From contig CADBEB010000002.1 of the NCBI GenBank assembly GCA_902793605.1, positions 124,001-188,000 on the forward strand: DNA of 64,000 nucleotides, in the 5' to 3' direction. The notes under the pieces were generated by a model, which was not told the origin of the DNA, made no database searches, and saw only the letters and a list, made by a program, of their open reading frames with translations. Both the position numbers and the translations under genes were made by a program. Shown piece after piece: positions 42,911-49,942 of this stretch. The stretch comes from an uncultured Eubacteriales bacterium. GTDB taxonomy: Bacteria; Bacillota; Clostridia; Christensenellales; Aristaeellaceae. Position 1 is the stretch's first letter; every line of letters begins with the position of its first letter.

Positions 42911-44632
42911 ATGAGGAAAATCCTGGCTGCCCTGTTGGTGCTGGCGATGGTTCTCGCGCTCGTTCCCGCCGTGATGGCTGAAGGTGAAGCGCTCGAGCCC
43001 ATTACCCTGACTGTGTTCCGCGGCGATCCCGGCGATCAGCCCACGGACGACAACAAGATCTACAAGAAGATCGAAGAGAAATTCGGCGTGACCTTCAAGT
43101 TCGAGTTCCTCGCGGGCGATCTGGATGAGAAGCTGGGCATGATGATTGCTGCAGAAGACTATCCGGATCTGTTCGATGGCGGCAACAGCGCTGACAAGAT
43201 CATCGAAGCCGGCGCCCTGATCAACCTGCTGGACTATGTCTCCCCCGAGAAGACCCCCCGCCTCTGGGCACACATCGAGCCCCAGAAGGCCCGCCTGATC
43301 GACAAGGTGGACGGCGTGGATACCCTCTACATCATCCCGAACTACGGCCTTGCTGACGGCGAGCAGATCGCCCTGAGCGTCGGCGGCCCCGCCTTCTTCC
43401 TCCAGAAGCAGGTTCTGGCGGATGCCGGATATCCCGCTGTGAAGGACATCACCCTGGACGGTTACTTCGACCTGATCGAGGGCTTCCTGGCCAAGCATCC
43501 CGAGAATGACAAGGGCCAGCCCTACACCGGTTTCGCCATCCTGTGCGAAGACTGGCGTCATTTCTGCCTGATCAACCCCGTGCAGCACCTGATGGGCCGC
43601 CCGAACGACGGTGAAGTGCTGATCGACGTGAACGATCCCGACTTCCATACCGAAACATTCATCGACAAGCCCTATGCCAAGGCCTACTACAAGAAGCTGA
43701 ACGAAGAATTCCACAAGGGCCTGATCAACAAGGACACCTTCGTCATGAACTATGACCAGTACATCGCTGCGATCTCCAGCGGCACCATCCTGGGCATGTT
43801 CGACCAGGCCTGGGACTTCGGTACTGCCACCTCCGCCCTGCTCGATGCCAAGATGTTCGAGAACACCTATGTGGCTCTCGGCCCGGTCTACAGCGAGAAG
43901 GATATCGAAGGCGTTGCGCTGCCCTCCGAAAACTGGAAGATCGAAGAGCATTACCTGAACGGTTCTCTGCCGAACGTCCGCCGCGGCTTCGGTATCTCCA
44001 CCAAGTGCACCTGCCCCGAGCGCATTGTCGCGATGTGGGAAGAAATGATGAGCGACGAATGGCAGCTGCTCTTCAACTGGGGTGTTGAAGGCGAAGACTA
44101 CAGCATCACCGACGAAGGCCGCCTGTCCATGACCGAAGAACAGTACTACAACACCCAGGATGCCAACTGGAAGCTGGCCAACAAGGCCGAAGCCTTCACC
44201 CAGAGCAGCCCCAAGAAGCAGGGCTGGATCATGAACGACATCCAGGTTGGTGACAAGGTCGTCAAGGCCGGCAACTGCTGGGAGCCCGGCAACCAGGATG
44301 AAATCGTCCTCGGCCTGATGAACGACTACGACAAGGAATTCCTGGGCCACTACGGCTACTCCAAGTGGGCTGACTTCGTCAATCCTCCGATCGAACTGGC
44401 TCCCTTCGGAGAAGCCTGGCAGATCGACTACAGCCCCGTGGATGTTGAGCACACCGACTTCTGCGCGATCCAGGATAAGGATCTGCCGGAACTGATCATG
44501 TGCGATCCCGCCGAGTTCGATGCCAAGTGGGATGCCTTTGTTGAGGAAATCACTCCCTCCGCCAAGGTGTTCCAGGATTACATGCAGGAGCATGTCGTCA
44601 TCGAAGCGCACAAGGTGCTGGATAACAAATAA
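42911..44632 (+). CDS. Sugar ABC transporter substrate-binding protein
   Basis: 573 residues from ATG 42911 (GGAGG 8-10 bases upstream). Signal peptide MRKILAALLVLAMVLALVPAVMA, cleaved before EGEALEP, with no lipobox cysteine, which is unusual for a Firmicute binding protein. The mature part resembles the large LipO/LplA-type family-1 extracellular binding proteins: TLTVFRGDPGDQPTDDNKIYKKIEEKFGV, GMMIAAEDYPDLFDGGN, and a C-terminal hinge lobe. It would deliver an oligosaccharide to the two permeases downstream. The acidic, Tyr/Trp-rich sequence fits a sugar ligand, whose identity is unknown. Confidence 0.88.
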   Translation: MRKILAALLVLAMVLALVPAVMAEGEALEPITLTVFRGDPGDQPTDDNKIYKKIEEKFGVTFKFEFLAGDLDEKLGMMIAAEDYPDLFDGGNSADKIIEAGALINLLDYVSPEKTPRLWAHIEPQKARLIDKVDGVDTLYIIPNYGLADGEQIALSVGGPAFFLQKQVLADAGYPAVKDITLDGYFDLIEGFLAKHPENDKGQPYTGFAILCEDWRHFCLINPVQHLMGRPNDGEVLIDVNDPDFHTETFIDKPYAKAYYKKLNEEFHKGLINKDTFVMNYDQYIAAISSGTILGMFDQAWDFGTATSALLDAKMFENTYVALGPVYSEKDIEGVALPSENWKIEEHYLNGSLPNVRRGFGISTKCTCPERIVAMWEEMMSDEWQLLFNWGVEGEDYSITDEGRLSMTEEQYYNTQDANWKLANKAEAFTQSSPKKQGWIMNDIQVGDKVVKAGNCWEPGNQDEIVLGLMNDYDKEFLGHYGYSKWADFVNPPIELAPFGEAWQIDYSPVDVEHTDFCAIQDKDLPELIMCDPAEFDAKWDAFVEEITPSAKVFQDYMQEHVVIEAHKVLDNK

Positions 44633-44646
44633 TCCATAACAATCGA

Positions 44647-44683
44647 ATCATGGGGAGAGCTCTGCCTCTCCCCATGATCTTTT
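44647..44683 (+). other. Strong intercistronic hairpin (partial terminator)
   Basis: 13-bp perfect stem ATCATGGGGAGAG/CTCTCCCCATGAT (44647-44659 with 44666-44678), 6-nt loop, then CTTTTC. It is between the binding protein and the first permease. Such elements commonly reduce readthrough or protect the upstream mRNA, so the binding protein is made in excess over permeases. Confidence 0.75.
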
Positions 44684-44703
44684 CGGAAAGGGGCTAGCAA
44701 ACC

Positions 44704-45660
44704 ATGACCAGTATCGCGCGGAGCGCCCGGAAGGAAATGAAGCCTGTACGGAAACGGGGTTTCTTCGCTACCCTGGGATCCCAGTGGCAGCTGATGATCA
44801 TGTCTGTACCGATGTTCCTGTACGTCCTTTTCTTCAACTATTATCCGATGTATTTCTGGATCACGGCATTCCAGGATTACAAACCCAAACTGGGCGTCGC
44901 CGGCAGCAAATTTGTCGGACTGAAGAACTTCGAATGGCTGTTCGGCCGTGCGGACTTCATCAACAGCATCCGGAACACGCTGGCCATGAGCGTGATCAAC
45001 CTGGTCTTCGGCACGGTGGCAGCCGTGCTGCTGGCTGTGCTCCTGAACGAGGTGCGCAACCGGAAATTCAAGCGCACGGTGCAGACCGTGACCTATCTGC
45101 CCCACTTCCTGTCGATGGTCATCGTCGTGGGTATGGCGCAGAATCTGTTCGCCAGCACCGGCTCCATCAATGAACTGCTGATGGGTCTGGGCCTGGTGAA
45201 GGAACCCGTCTTCTTCCTTGGAGAAGGCAAATATTTCTGGTGGATGGTCGGCGTGATCAACGTATGGAAGGAAGTCGGCTGGGGCACCATCATCTATATC
45301 TCCGCCATGACGGCGATCGATCCCTGCCTGTATGAGGCAGCTTCCATTGACGGCGCAGGCCGCTTCCAGCGGATCCTGCACGTGACCCTCCCCGGGATCA
45401 AATCCACCTTCGTGATCCTGCTGATCATGAACATCGGCCACCTGATGGAGGCCGGGTTCGAGATCCAGTACCTGCTCGGAAATGCCCAGGTGCTCGACTA
45501 TTCGCAGACGATCGACGTGTTCGTGCTGAAGTACGGTATCTCCAAGCAGCAGTACGGCGTGGCGACGGCAGCCGGTATGTTCAAGAGCATTGTGGCGATC
45601 ATCCTGCTGATGGTGGCGAACTTCACCGCCAAGAAGCTGGACGAAGATACGCTGATCTGA
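44704..45660 (+). CDS. Sugar ABC transporter permease (LplB-like)
   Basis: 318 residues, six membrane helices. The EAA loop that contacts the ATPase is YEAASIDGAGRFQRILHVTLPGI (split about 210-232). N-terminal cytoplasmic tail is basic (RSARKEMKPVRKRG). GDLMF/LplB-type proteins in Firmicutes pair with an LplC-like partner and use a shared MsmX-type ATPase encoded elsewhere; no ATPase gene is present here. AAAGGGG precedes the ATG. Confidence 0.92.
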   Translation: MTSIARSARKEMKPVRKRGFFATLGSQWQLMIMSVPMFLYVLFFNYYPMYFWITAFQDYKPKLGVAGSKFVGLKNFEWLFGRADFINSIRNTLAMSVINLVFGTVAAVLLAVLLNEVRNRKFKRTVQTVTYLPHFLSMVIVVGMAQNLFASTGSINELLMGLGLVKEPVFFLGEGKYFWWMVGVINVWKEVGWGTIIYISAMTAIDPCLYEAASIDGAGRFQRILHVTLPGIKSTFVILLIMNIGHLMEAGFEIQYLLGNAQVLDYSQTIDVFVLKYGISKQQYGVATAAGMFKSIVAIILLMVANFTAKKLDEDTLI

Positions 45661-45673
45661 GGAGGGGACGAAA

Positions 45674-46591
45674 ATGACAACGGCAACGGTCAATGCACCC
45701 AGAAAAAGAAAAAACCGGGACCTTGCGTTCCCGATCGTCAATACAATCATCCTCATTCTGCTGATGTTCATCACCCTGTATCCCGTCATCAACACCGTGG
45801 CATACTCCTTCAACGACGGCACGGACGCGCTGCGCGGCGGGATCGGTCTGTGGCCCCGGGTGTTCAGCACGAAGAGCTATACCTCGATCCTTTCGGACAG
45901 CGACGTTTACCAGGCGGCGTTCATCTCCGCGGCCAAGACGGTCCTGACCACGCTGCTGAACCTGTTCTGGACCGGGATGCTGGCCTACGCTCTCTCCCGG
46001 AAGGAATATGTGCTGCGTAAGGTGATCACCACGGTGCTGGTGCTGACGATGTACGTCAACGCCGGCATGATTCCGAACTACCTGCTGATCTCCAAGACGC
46101 TGGGCCTCCGGAACACCTTCCTGGTGTACATCATCCCGACGATGTTCTCCTGTTTCAACATGATCGTGATCCGGACCTACATCGGCGGCCTGCCGGACGC
46201 GCTGGTGGAATCCGCGCGCATCGACGGCGCCGGCGACCTCCGGGCTTACTGGCAGATCATCTTCCCGCTGTGCACCCCGGTGCTGGCAACGGTCGCCCTG
46301 TTCGTGGCCGTCGGCGCGTGGAACAGCTGGTTTGACACCTATCTGTACTGCGGCAGCGAGAAAGACCTGTATACGCTGCAGTATATCCTGAAGATGAAAC
46401 TGGCAACGACGCAGAACAGCGCCAACGCGGCGCAGACGTCGGTGGAGGCGCTGAAGAATACGACGCTGACCACGCCGGTCACGATCCGGTGCTCGATCAC
46501 GGTAATCTCCACCGTGCCGATCCTGATCGTCTATCCGTTCCTGCAGAAGTATTTTGTGACAGGCATGGCGCTGGGCGCTGTCAAGGGATAA
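45674..46591 (+). CDS. Carbohydrate ABC transporter permease (LplC-like)
   Basis: 305 residues, six membrane helices. EAA motif: VESARIDGAGDLRAYWQIIFPLCTPVLAT (split about 177-205). The N terminus (PRKRKNRDLAFPIVNTIILILLMFITLYPVINTVAYSFND, split about 10-50) and the last helix ending YPFLQKYFVTGMALGAVKG are hallmarks of the LplC/YtcP permeases. AGGAGGGG precedes the ATG. It forms the translocation pore with the preceding permease; the import motor must be supplied in trans. Confidence 0.93.
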   Translation: MTTATVNAPRKRKNRDLAFPIVNTIILILLMFITLYPVINTVAYSFNDGTDALRGGIGLWPRVFSTKSYTSILSDSDVYQAAFISAAKTVLTTLLNLFWTGMLAYALSRKEYVLRKVITTVLVLTMYVNAGMIPNYLLISKTLGLRNTFLVYIIPTMFSCFNMIVIRTYIGGLPDALVESARIDGAGDLRAYWQIIFPLCTPVLATVALFVAVGAWNSWFDTYLYCGSEKDLYTLQYILKMKLATTQNSANAAQTSVEALKNTTLTTPVTIRCSITVISTVPILIVYPFLQKYFVTGMALGAVKG

Positions 46592-46626
46592 TCCAAAGAA
46601 AATGAACTTGAAGGGAGGGTAGTCCG

Positions 46627-47532
46627 GTGGCAGAGGTCAGGATAAGGGAAAACACCGTTCGGGCTGCCCGCTATGAAGACGGTTTCCGCGTGCTGCAGGG
46701 CAGGCGGGAATACGTCACCTATCCGGACGACTCTTCCGTCCGGGTCTGGTTCTCGGATGTGCCGTGGCGGTATGAGATGCACGACCATTCCGCGGTGGAG
46801 ATCCTGCTGACGCTGGAAGGATCGGTCACCTATACCGTGGAGGATACGGTCTACCAGGTCCGGAAGGGCGAGGTTCTCCTCATCCCGCCGGACATGCAGC
46901 ACTCGCTCACCATGGGCGAGGGGAGCAGCCGTTATCTCTACCTGCTCGAGCCGGAAGGCCTTCTGAGCATGCGCGACATCAAGGCGCTGAACCCCCACTT
47001 CCACCGCCCCTTTCACCTTCACGACGGATCCGATGCGCACGTCCGGATCCGGGAGACGCTTCTGCGAATGCAGGACGCCTATGAGAAGCGGGAGATGATG
47101 TGGAACACCGTGTGCTACAGTTATCTGCTGCGGATCTACGCGATCCTCGGGCAGCGGTACCTGAATGGCGTGCGCGCGCGAACGGCTGACGGCGGGCGCC
47201 TCGTGGAATCCGAAGTGATCACCGCGGCTATGACCTATATCAACAACCACTACCAGCAGGACCTGTCTCTGGAGGACGTGGCGGGGTTTGCCGGCTTCAG
47301 CCGGTATTACTTCTCCCGCTCGTTCAAGAAGCAGACGGGCTATTCCTTCAAGGATTACCTGTGCCAGAAGCGGCTGCAGGTGGCAGTGGACCTGCTGATC
47401 CGGACGGACAAGTCCATGAAGGACGTGGCGCTGGAGAGCGGCTTCGGCAGCGTGGCGACGTTCAACCGGGTGTTCCGGGAGAAGAAGGGATGCACGCCCA
47501 CGCAATTCCGCGCGATTTACGGAATGTACTAA
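46627..47532 (+). CDS. AraC family regulator of the sugar importer
   Basis: 301 residues, starting at GTG 46627 with AAGGGAGGG upstream. N-terminal cupin (about 35-120: HDHSAVEILLTLEGSVTY, KGEVLLIPPDMQHSLT), C-terminal AraC HTH (about 200-300) with YYFSRSFKKQTGYSFKDYLCQKRLQ (split) and GFGSVATFNRVFREKKGCTPTQFR. It is the last gene of the importer operon, so it is probably an autoregulated local activator that senses the imported sugar. It is distinct from the LacI-type site upstream, which implies two layers of control. Confidence 0.92.
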   Translation: MAEVRIRENTVRAARYEDGFRVLQGRREYVTYPDDSSVRVWFSDVPWRYEMHDHSAVEILLTLEGSVTYTVEDTVYQVRKGEVLLIPPDMQHSLTMGEGSSRYLYLLEPEGLLSMRDIKALNPHFHRPFHLHDGSDAHVRIRETLLRMQDAYEKREMMWNTVCYSYLLRIYAILGQRYLNGVRARTADGGRLVESEVITAAMTYINNHYQQDLSLEDVAGFAGFSRYYFSRSFKKQTGYSFKDYLCQKRLQVAVDLLIRTDKSMKDVALESGFGSVATFNRVFREKKGCTPTQFRAIYGMY

Positions 47533-47542
47533 GGGATAAGGA

Positions 47543-47568
47543 CAGGGGCTTTAGCTCCTGCCCTTTTT
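47543..47568 (+). terminator. Rho-independent terminator of the importer operon
   Basis: CAGGGGCT/AGCTCCTG stem (one G-T pair), TT loop, then CCCTTTTT. Confidence 0.8.
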
Positions 47569-47574
47569 GGCGCG

Positions 47575-47604
47575 TTGTCAGCAGGGCGGTAAATATGGTA
47601 TCAT
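47575..47604 (+). promoter_or_regulatory. Promoter of the SH3-domain protein
   Basis: -35 TTGTCA (47575-47580), 18-nt spacer, -10 TATCAT (47599-47604). The leader to the start codon is about 120 bases. Confidence 0.5.
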
Positions 47605-47723
47605 ACGATCGCCGAAGGCGAAAAAGAATGGTTGCCTCGCGGATGAAAAATGCGGCGGCCTTCGTTTGATTATTGAAGACGTGCTTCGGGAGAAGCATCA
47701 GAAAGCAAAAAAGGATGATCCGG

Positions 47724-48632
47724 ATGTTCAGAAAGATGAAAAAATTCGTGACCCTGCTGCTGGCCCTGGCCCTGCTGGCGGTCTCCCTGCCCGCCCTGGC
47801 GGACGGCGGCATCGCGCCGGCGATCACCCAGGCACCGGCGGTGACCCCGGCCCCGGAGACGAGGCAGCTGATGGCGGTGGTGAAATATACCAACTTCGGG
47901 CGGATCAACATGCGGGCCGAGCCGAATGAGTTTTCGGCCCGGATCGGCGTCCTCAGCGGCGGCACCCCGGTGAAGGTGCTCGAAAAGAGCGCGGCGACCC
48001 GGTGGGTCCTCGTCGAAGGGGAAGGGAAGACGGGCTATATGAGCTCCAATTTCCTTGAATTCTACTACGAGGGAGAAACGCCGCCGATCCCGCTCAAGCC
48101 GGAACAACCGGTCGTCGTGACCGCCGCGCCTTCTACGTCCTCTTCCTATTACTATACGGAACCGGTGGCGGTGGCAAGCTGGCCGGTCACGGAAAACACG
48201 CTGGTGTATGTTGATACGGCAAACAGAAAGAGCCTGAACCTGCGGGCCGGCCCTTCCACGAGCTATGCGGCGATCCGTTCCTACGCGGTCGGCACGGAGG
48301 TGCACATCCTGGCCCGCCGGGGCGAGTGGGCCTATGTGCAGGTCGGCAACCGCCTGGGATTCATGATGCTGGAATTCCTTTCCTATTCCAGGCCGGCTCC
48401 CGTTCCCACGGGTACCGTCCTGCCTCCCATCGCCATCGTGACCGTGATGCATCCGTGGGGGAGCTTCGTGTACCTGCGCTCCAGCCGGACGACGGATACG
48501 AACAGGAACATCCTCGCCGAGATCCCCCACGGGACCCAGGTGGAACTCCTGGTCTGGGATTACTGGTACAGCACGATCCGCTACAACGGCATCACCGGTT
48601 ATATCGTTACCAGCTACCTGAAATTTGACTGA
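47724..48632 (+). CDS. Secreted protein with three bacterial SH3 domains
   Basis: 302 residues; ATG 47724 has AAAAGGA 8-9 bases upstream (ATGs at 47715 and 47736 are alternatives). Signal peptide: basic FRKMKK, hydrophobic VTLLLALALLAVSLPA, cleavage after ALA. Three SH3_3-type repeats follow: INMRAEPNEFSARIGVL (first, ending GYMSSNFLEF), LNLRAGPSTSYAAIRSY (second, ending GFMMLEFLSY) and VYLRSSRTTDTNRNILAEI (third, ending GYIVTSYLKFD), joined by Pro/Thr/Ser linkers. Such domains bind peptidoglycan or cell-wall peptides. No catalytic domain is attached, so it is a wall-binding or adaptor protein. Confidence 0.85.
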   Translation: MFRKMKKFVTLLLALALLAVSLPALADGGIAPAITQAPAVTPAPETRQLMAVVKYTNFGRINMRAEPNEFSARIGVLSGGTPVKVLEKSAATRWVLVEGEGKTGYMSSNFLEFYYEGETPPIPLKPEQPVVVTAAPSTSSSYYYTEPVAVASWPVTENTLVYVDTANRKSLNLRAGPSTSYAAIRSYAVGTEVHILARRGEWAYVQVGNRLGFMMLEFLSYSRPAPVPTGTVLPPIAIVTVMHPWGSFVYLRSSRTTDTNRNILAEIPHGTQVELLVWDYWYSTIRYNGITGYIVTSYLKFD

Positions 48633-48640
48633 GGAGATAG

Positions 48641-48659
48641 GATTCTCAGAATGACACGG
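48641..48659. repeat. Dispersed intergenic repeat, copy b1 (shortened)
   Basis: GATTCTCAGAATGACACGG, a version of copy a lacking the central bases, 9 bases after the SH3 gene stop. Confidence 0.55.
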
Positions 48660-48674
48660 TCGCTGCGGCGGGGA

Positions 48675-48704
48675 GATCCCCCGACTATGCTCGGGATGAC
48701 ACGG
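48675..48704. repeat. Dispersed intergenic repeat, copy b2
   Basis: GATCCCCCGACTATGCTCGG followed by GATGACACGG; it ends exactly at the stop codon of the AEC transporter gene. Same ends (GATYC ... GATGACAC) as the copies at 36501 and 49700. Confidence 0.6.
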
Positions 48705-49640
48705 TTATACATAGATCAGCAGGCTCAGCAGCGGGATTGTCACGATGCTGAGCAGCGTGGATAACAAAGCGCAATTGGCGGCCAGATCCTGGCCGCTGTT
48801 GTGCATTTCGGCGAGATTCAGCACGATGCTGGCGCAGGGCGTGGCGGCGAGCATCAGCATGCAGCCCTTGAAGACCGGATCCAGCGGGAGCGCCAGCACC
48901 AGCAGCCAGCAGAAGAGCGGGAAGACCAGGAGCTTGCCGGCGGAGATCAGCCAGACGATCGGCGTGGTGAACAGTTTCCGGAAGTTCAGCGTGGCGAGGC
49001 GGATGCCCAGGATCAGCATGCACAGCGGGGTGGACATGTTTCCGACCGTGCGCATCCCGGACTGCAGCATCTCCGGCAGCCAGGCCTTCGCGTTCAGGAG
49101 GTACAGGAGGAAACCGACGGCGGCCGAGACCAGGGAAGGATTGAGGAGGGCGGCCTTCAGGGACATGTGCTTCCGCTCCCCGGTCAGGTGGAAGACGCAG
49201 ACCGTCCACGCGACGATATTCAGCGAAATATTGAACATGCAGGAATAGACGCCGGCTTCCGCTGCCTCCGGGAACAGGGCCCGGACCACCGGCAGGCCAA
49301 AGAAACCGACGTTGCCCATGACTGAAGCCACGGAGAACATCCGCATGCCGAAATCCTGCTTTTTCCTGCGGCAGAGGAAGCGGAGGATCAGCATCATCGC
49401 GATCTCCGCGGCCAGGGAGATCAGGATGAACAGACCCATCTTTCCGGGCAGATCCGGGGAAAGATCCGGCCGGATCAGCGCGTCGATAAACATGCACGGG
49501 CTGCAGACATAGAGGAGAAGGACGCTGGTGGTGCTCAGGTGCGCCGGGCGGACCTTTTTCAGTTTGCACAGCACAAAACCGGGCAGCATATACAGCAAGG
49601 CAAGCAGCACATTGCTGAACGTGACTGAAAAGCTGGTCAT
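48705..49640 (-). CDS. AEC family transporter
   Basis: 311 residues from ATG 49640, with GGGAGGG 7 bases upstream (earlier in-frame starts lack it). Ten membrane helices are visible as hydrophobic blocks, with the inverted-repeat pattern of the auxin efflux carrier family: N-terminal SVTFSNVLLALLYMLPGFVLCKL, GNVGFFGLPVVRALFP (about 94-109), and STPLCMLILGIRLAT (about 191-205) with TPCASIVLNLAEMHN (about 258-272). Bacterial AEC proteins move small organic acids such as malate or malonate; the substrate is not defined. Confidence 0.88.
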   Translation of the reverse strand: MTSFSVTFSNVLLALLYMLPGFVLCKLKKVRPAHLSTTSVLLLYVCSPCMFIDALIRPDLSPDLPGKMGLFILISLAAEIAMMLILRFLCRRKKQDFGMRMFSVASVMGNVGFFGLPVVRALFPEAAEAGVYSCMFNISLNIVAWTVCVFHLTGERKHMSLKAALLNPSLVSAAVGFLLYLLNAKAWLPEMLQSGMRTVGNMSTPLCMLILGIRLATLNFRKLFTTPIVWLISAGKLLVFPLFCWLLVLALPLDPVFKGCMLMLAATPCASIVLNLAEMHNSGQDLAANCALLSTLLSIVTIPLLSLLIYV

Positions 49641-49699
49641 CCGGCATCCCTCCCGTTGCATCAGTATACACTGACAGGACAGGAGGGACAAGGGGAAAA

Positions 49700-49726
49700 G
49701 ATCCTTCGCTGTGTTCAGGATGACAC
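49700..49726. repeat. Dispersed intergenic repeat, copy c
   Basis: GATCCTTCGCTGTGTTCAGG then ATGACAC. Closest match to copy a in the ATP synthase operon. A degenerate continuation GAAGGATCAGGATGATG follows at 49731. The gap 49641-49942 otherwise holds only the nrdD control region. Confidence 0.7.
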
Positions 49727-49802
49727 GGGAGAAGGATCAGGATGATGCGCGGGGAACGTTCGGGACGGCATGAAAGCGCGGGGCAGCGGAAACGCTGTAA
49801 CC

Positions 49803-49848
49803 ACAAGATATAGTTTAAATTTGTTTTTTCTATTACAACATATTGACT
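49803..49848 (+). promoter_or_regulatory. Candidate tandem NrdR boxes before nrdD
   Basis: ACAAGATATAGTTT (49803-49816) and ACAACATATTGACT (49835-49848) share 10 of 14 positions and resemble the ACAC-ATATAT-GTGT NrdR consensus. Their 32-base spacing, about three helical turns, is what is expected for paired NrdR boxes. The second box overlaps the -35. No nrdR gene is in the window. Confidence 0.45.
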
Positions 49849-49872
49849 TTTGTCTTTGACCCATGCTATATT
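49843..49872 (+). promoter_or_regulatory. nrdD promoter
   Basis: -35 TTGACT (49843-49848), 18-nt spacer, -10 TATATT (49867-49872). Confidence 0.6.
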
Positions 49873-49942
49873 ATCAAGGCACGCCGAGGGGGTGGATTGC
49901 GCCTTTTCGGACACAAAAAAACAATAACGGGAGCGCGGAAAC

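Noticed and set aside
42743..44611. Antisense ORF opposite the sugar-binding protein gene
   Set aside because: The plus-strand frame has a signal peptide, ribosome site and family match; the antisense product resembles nothing and covers the promoter.
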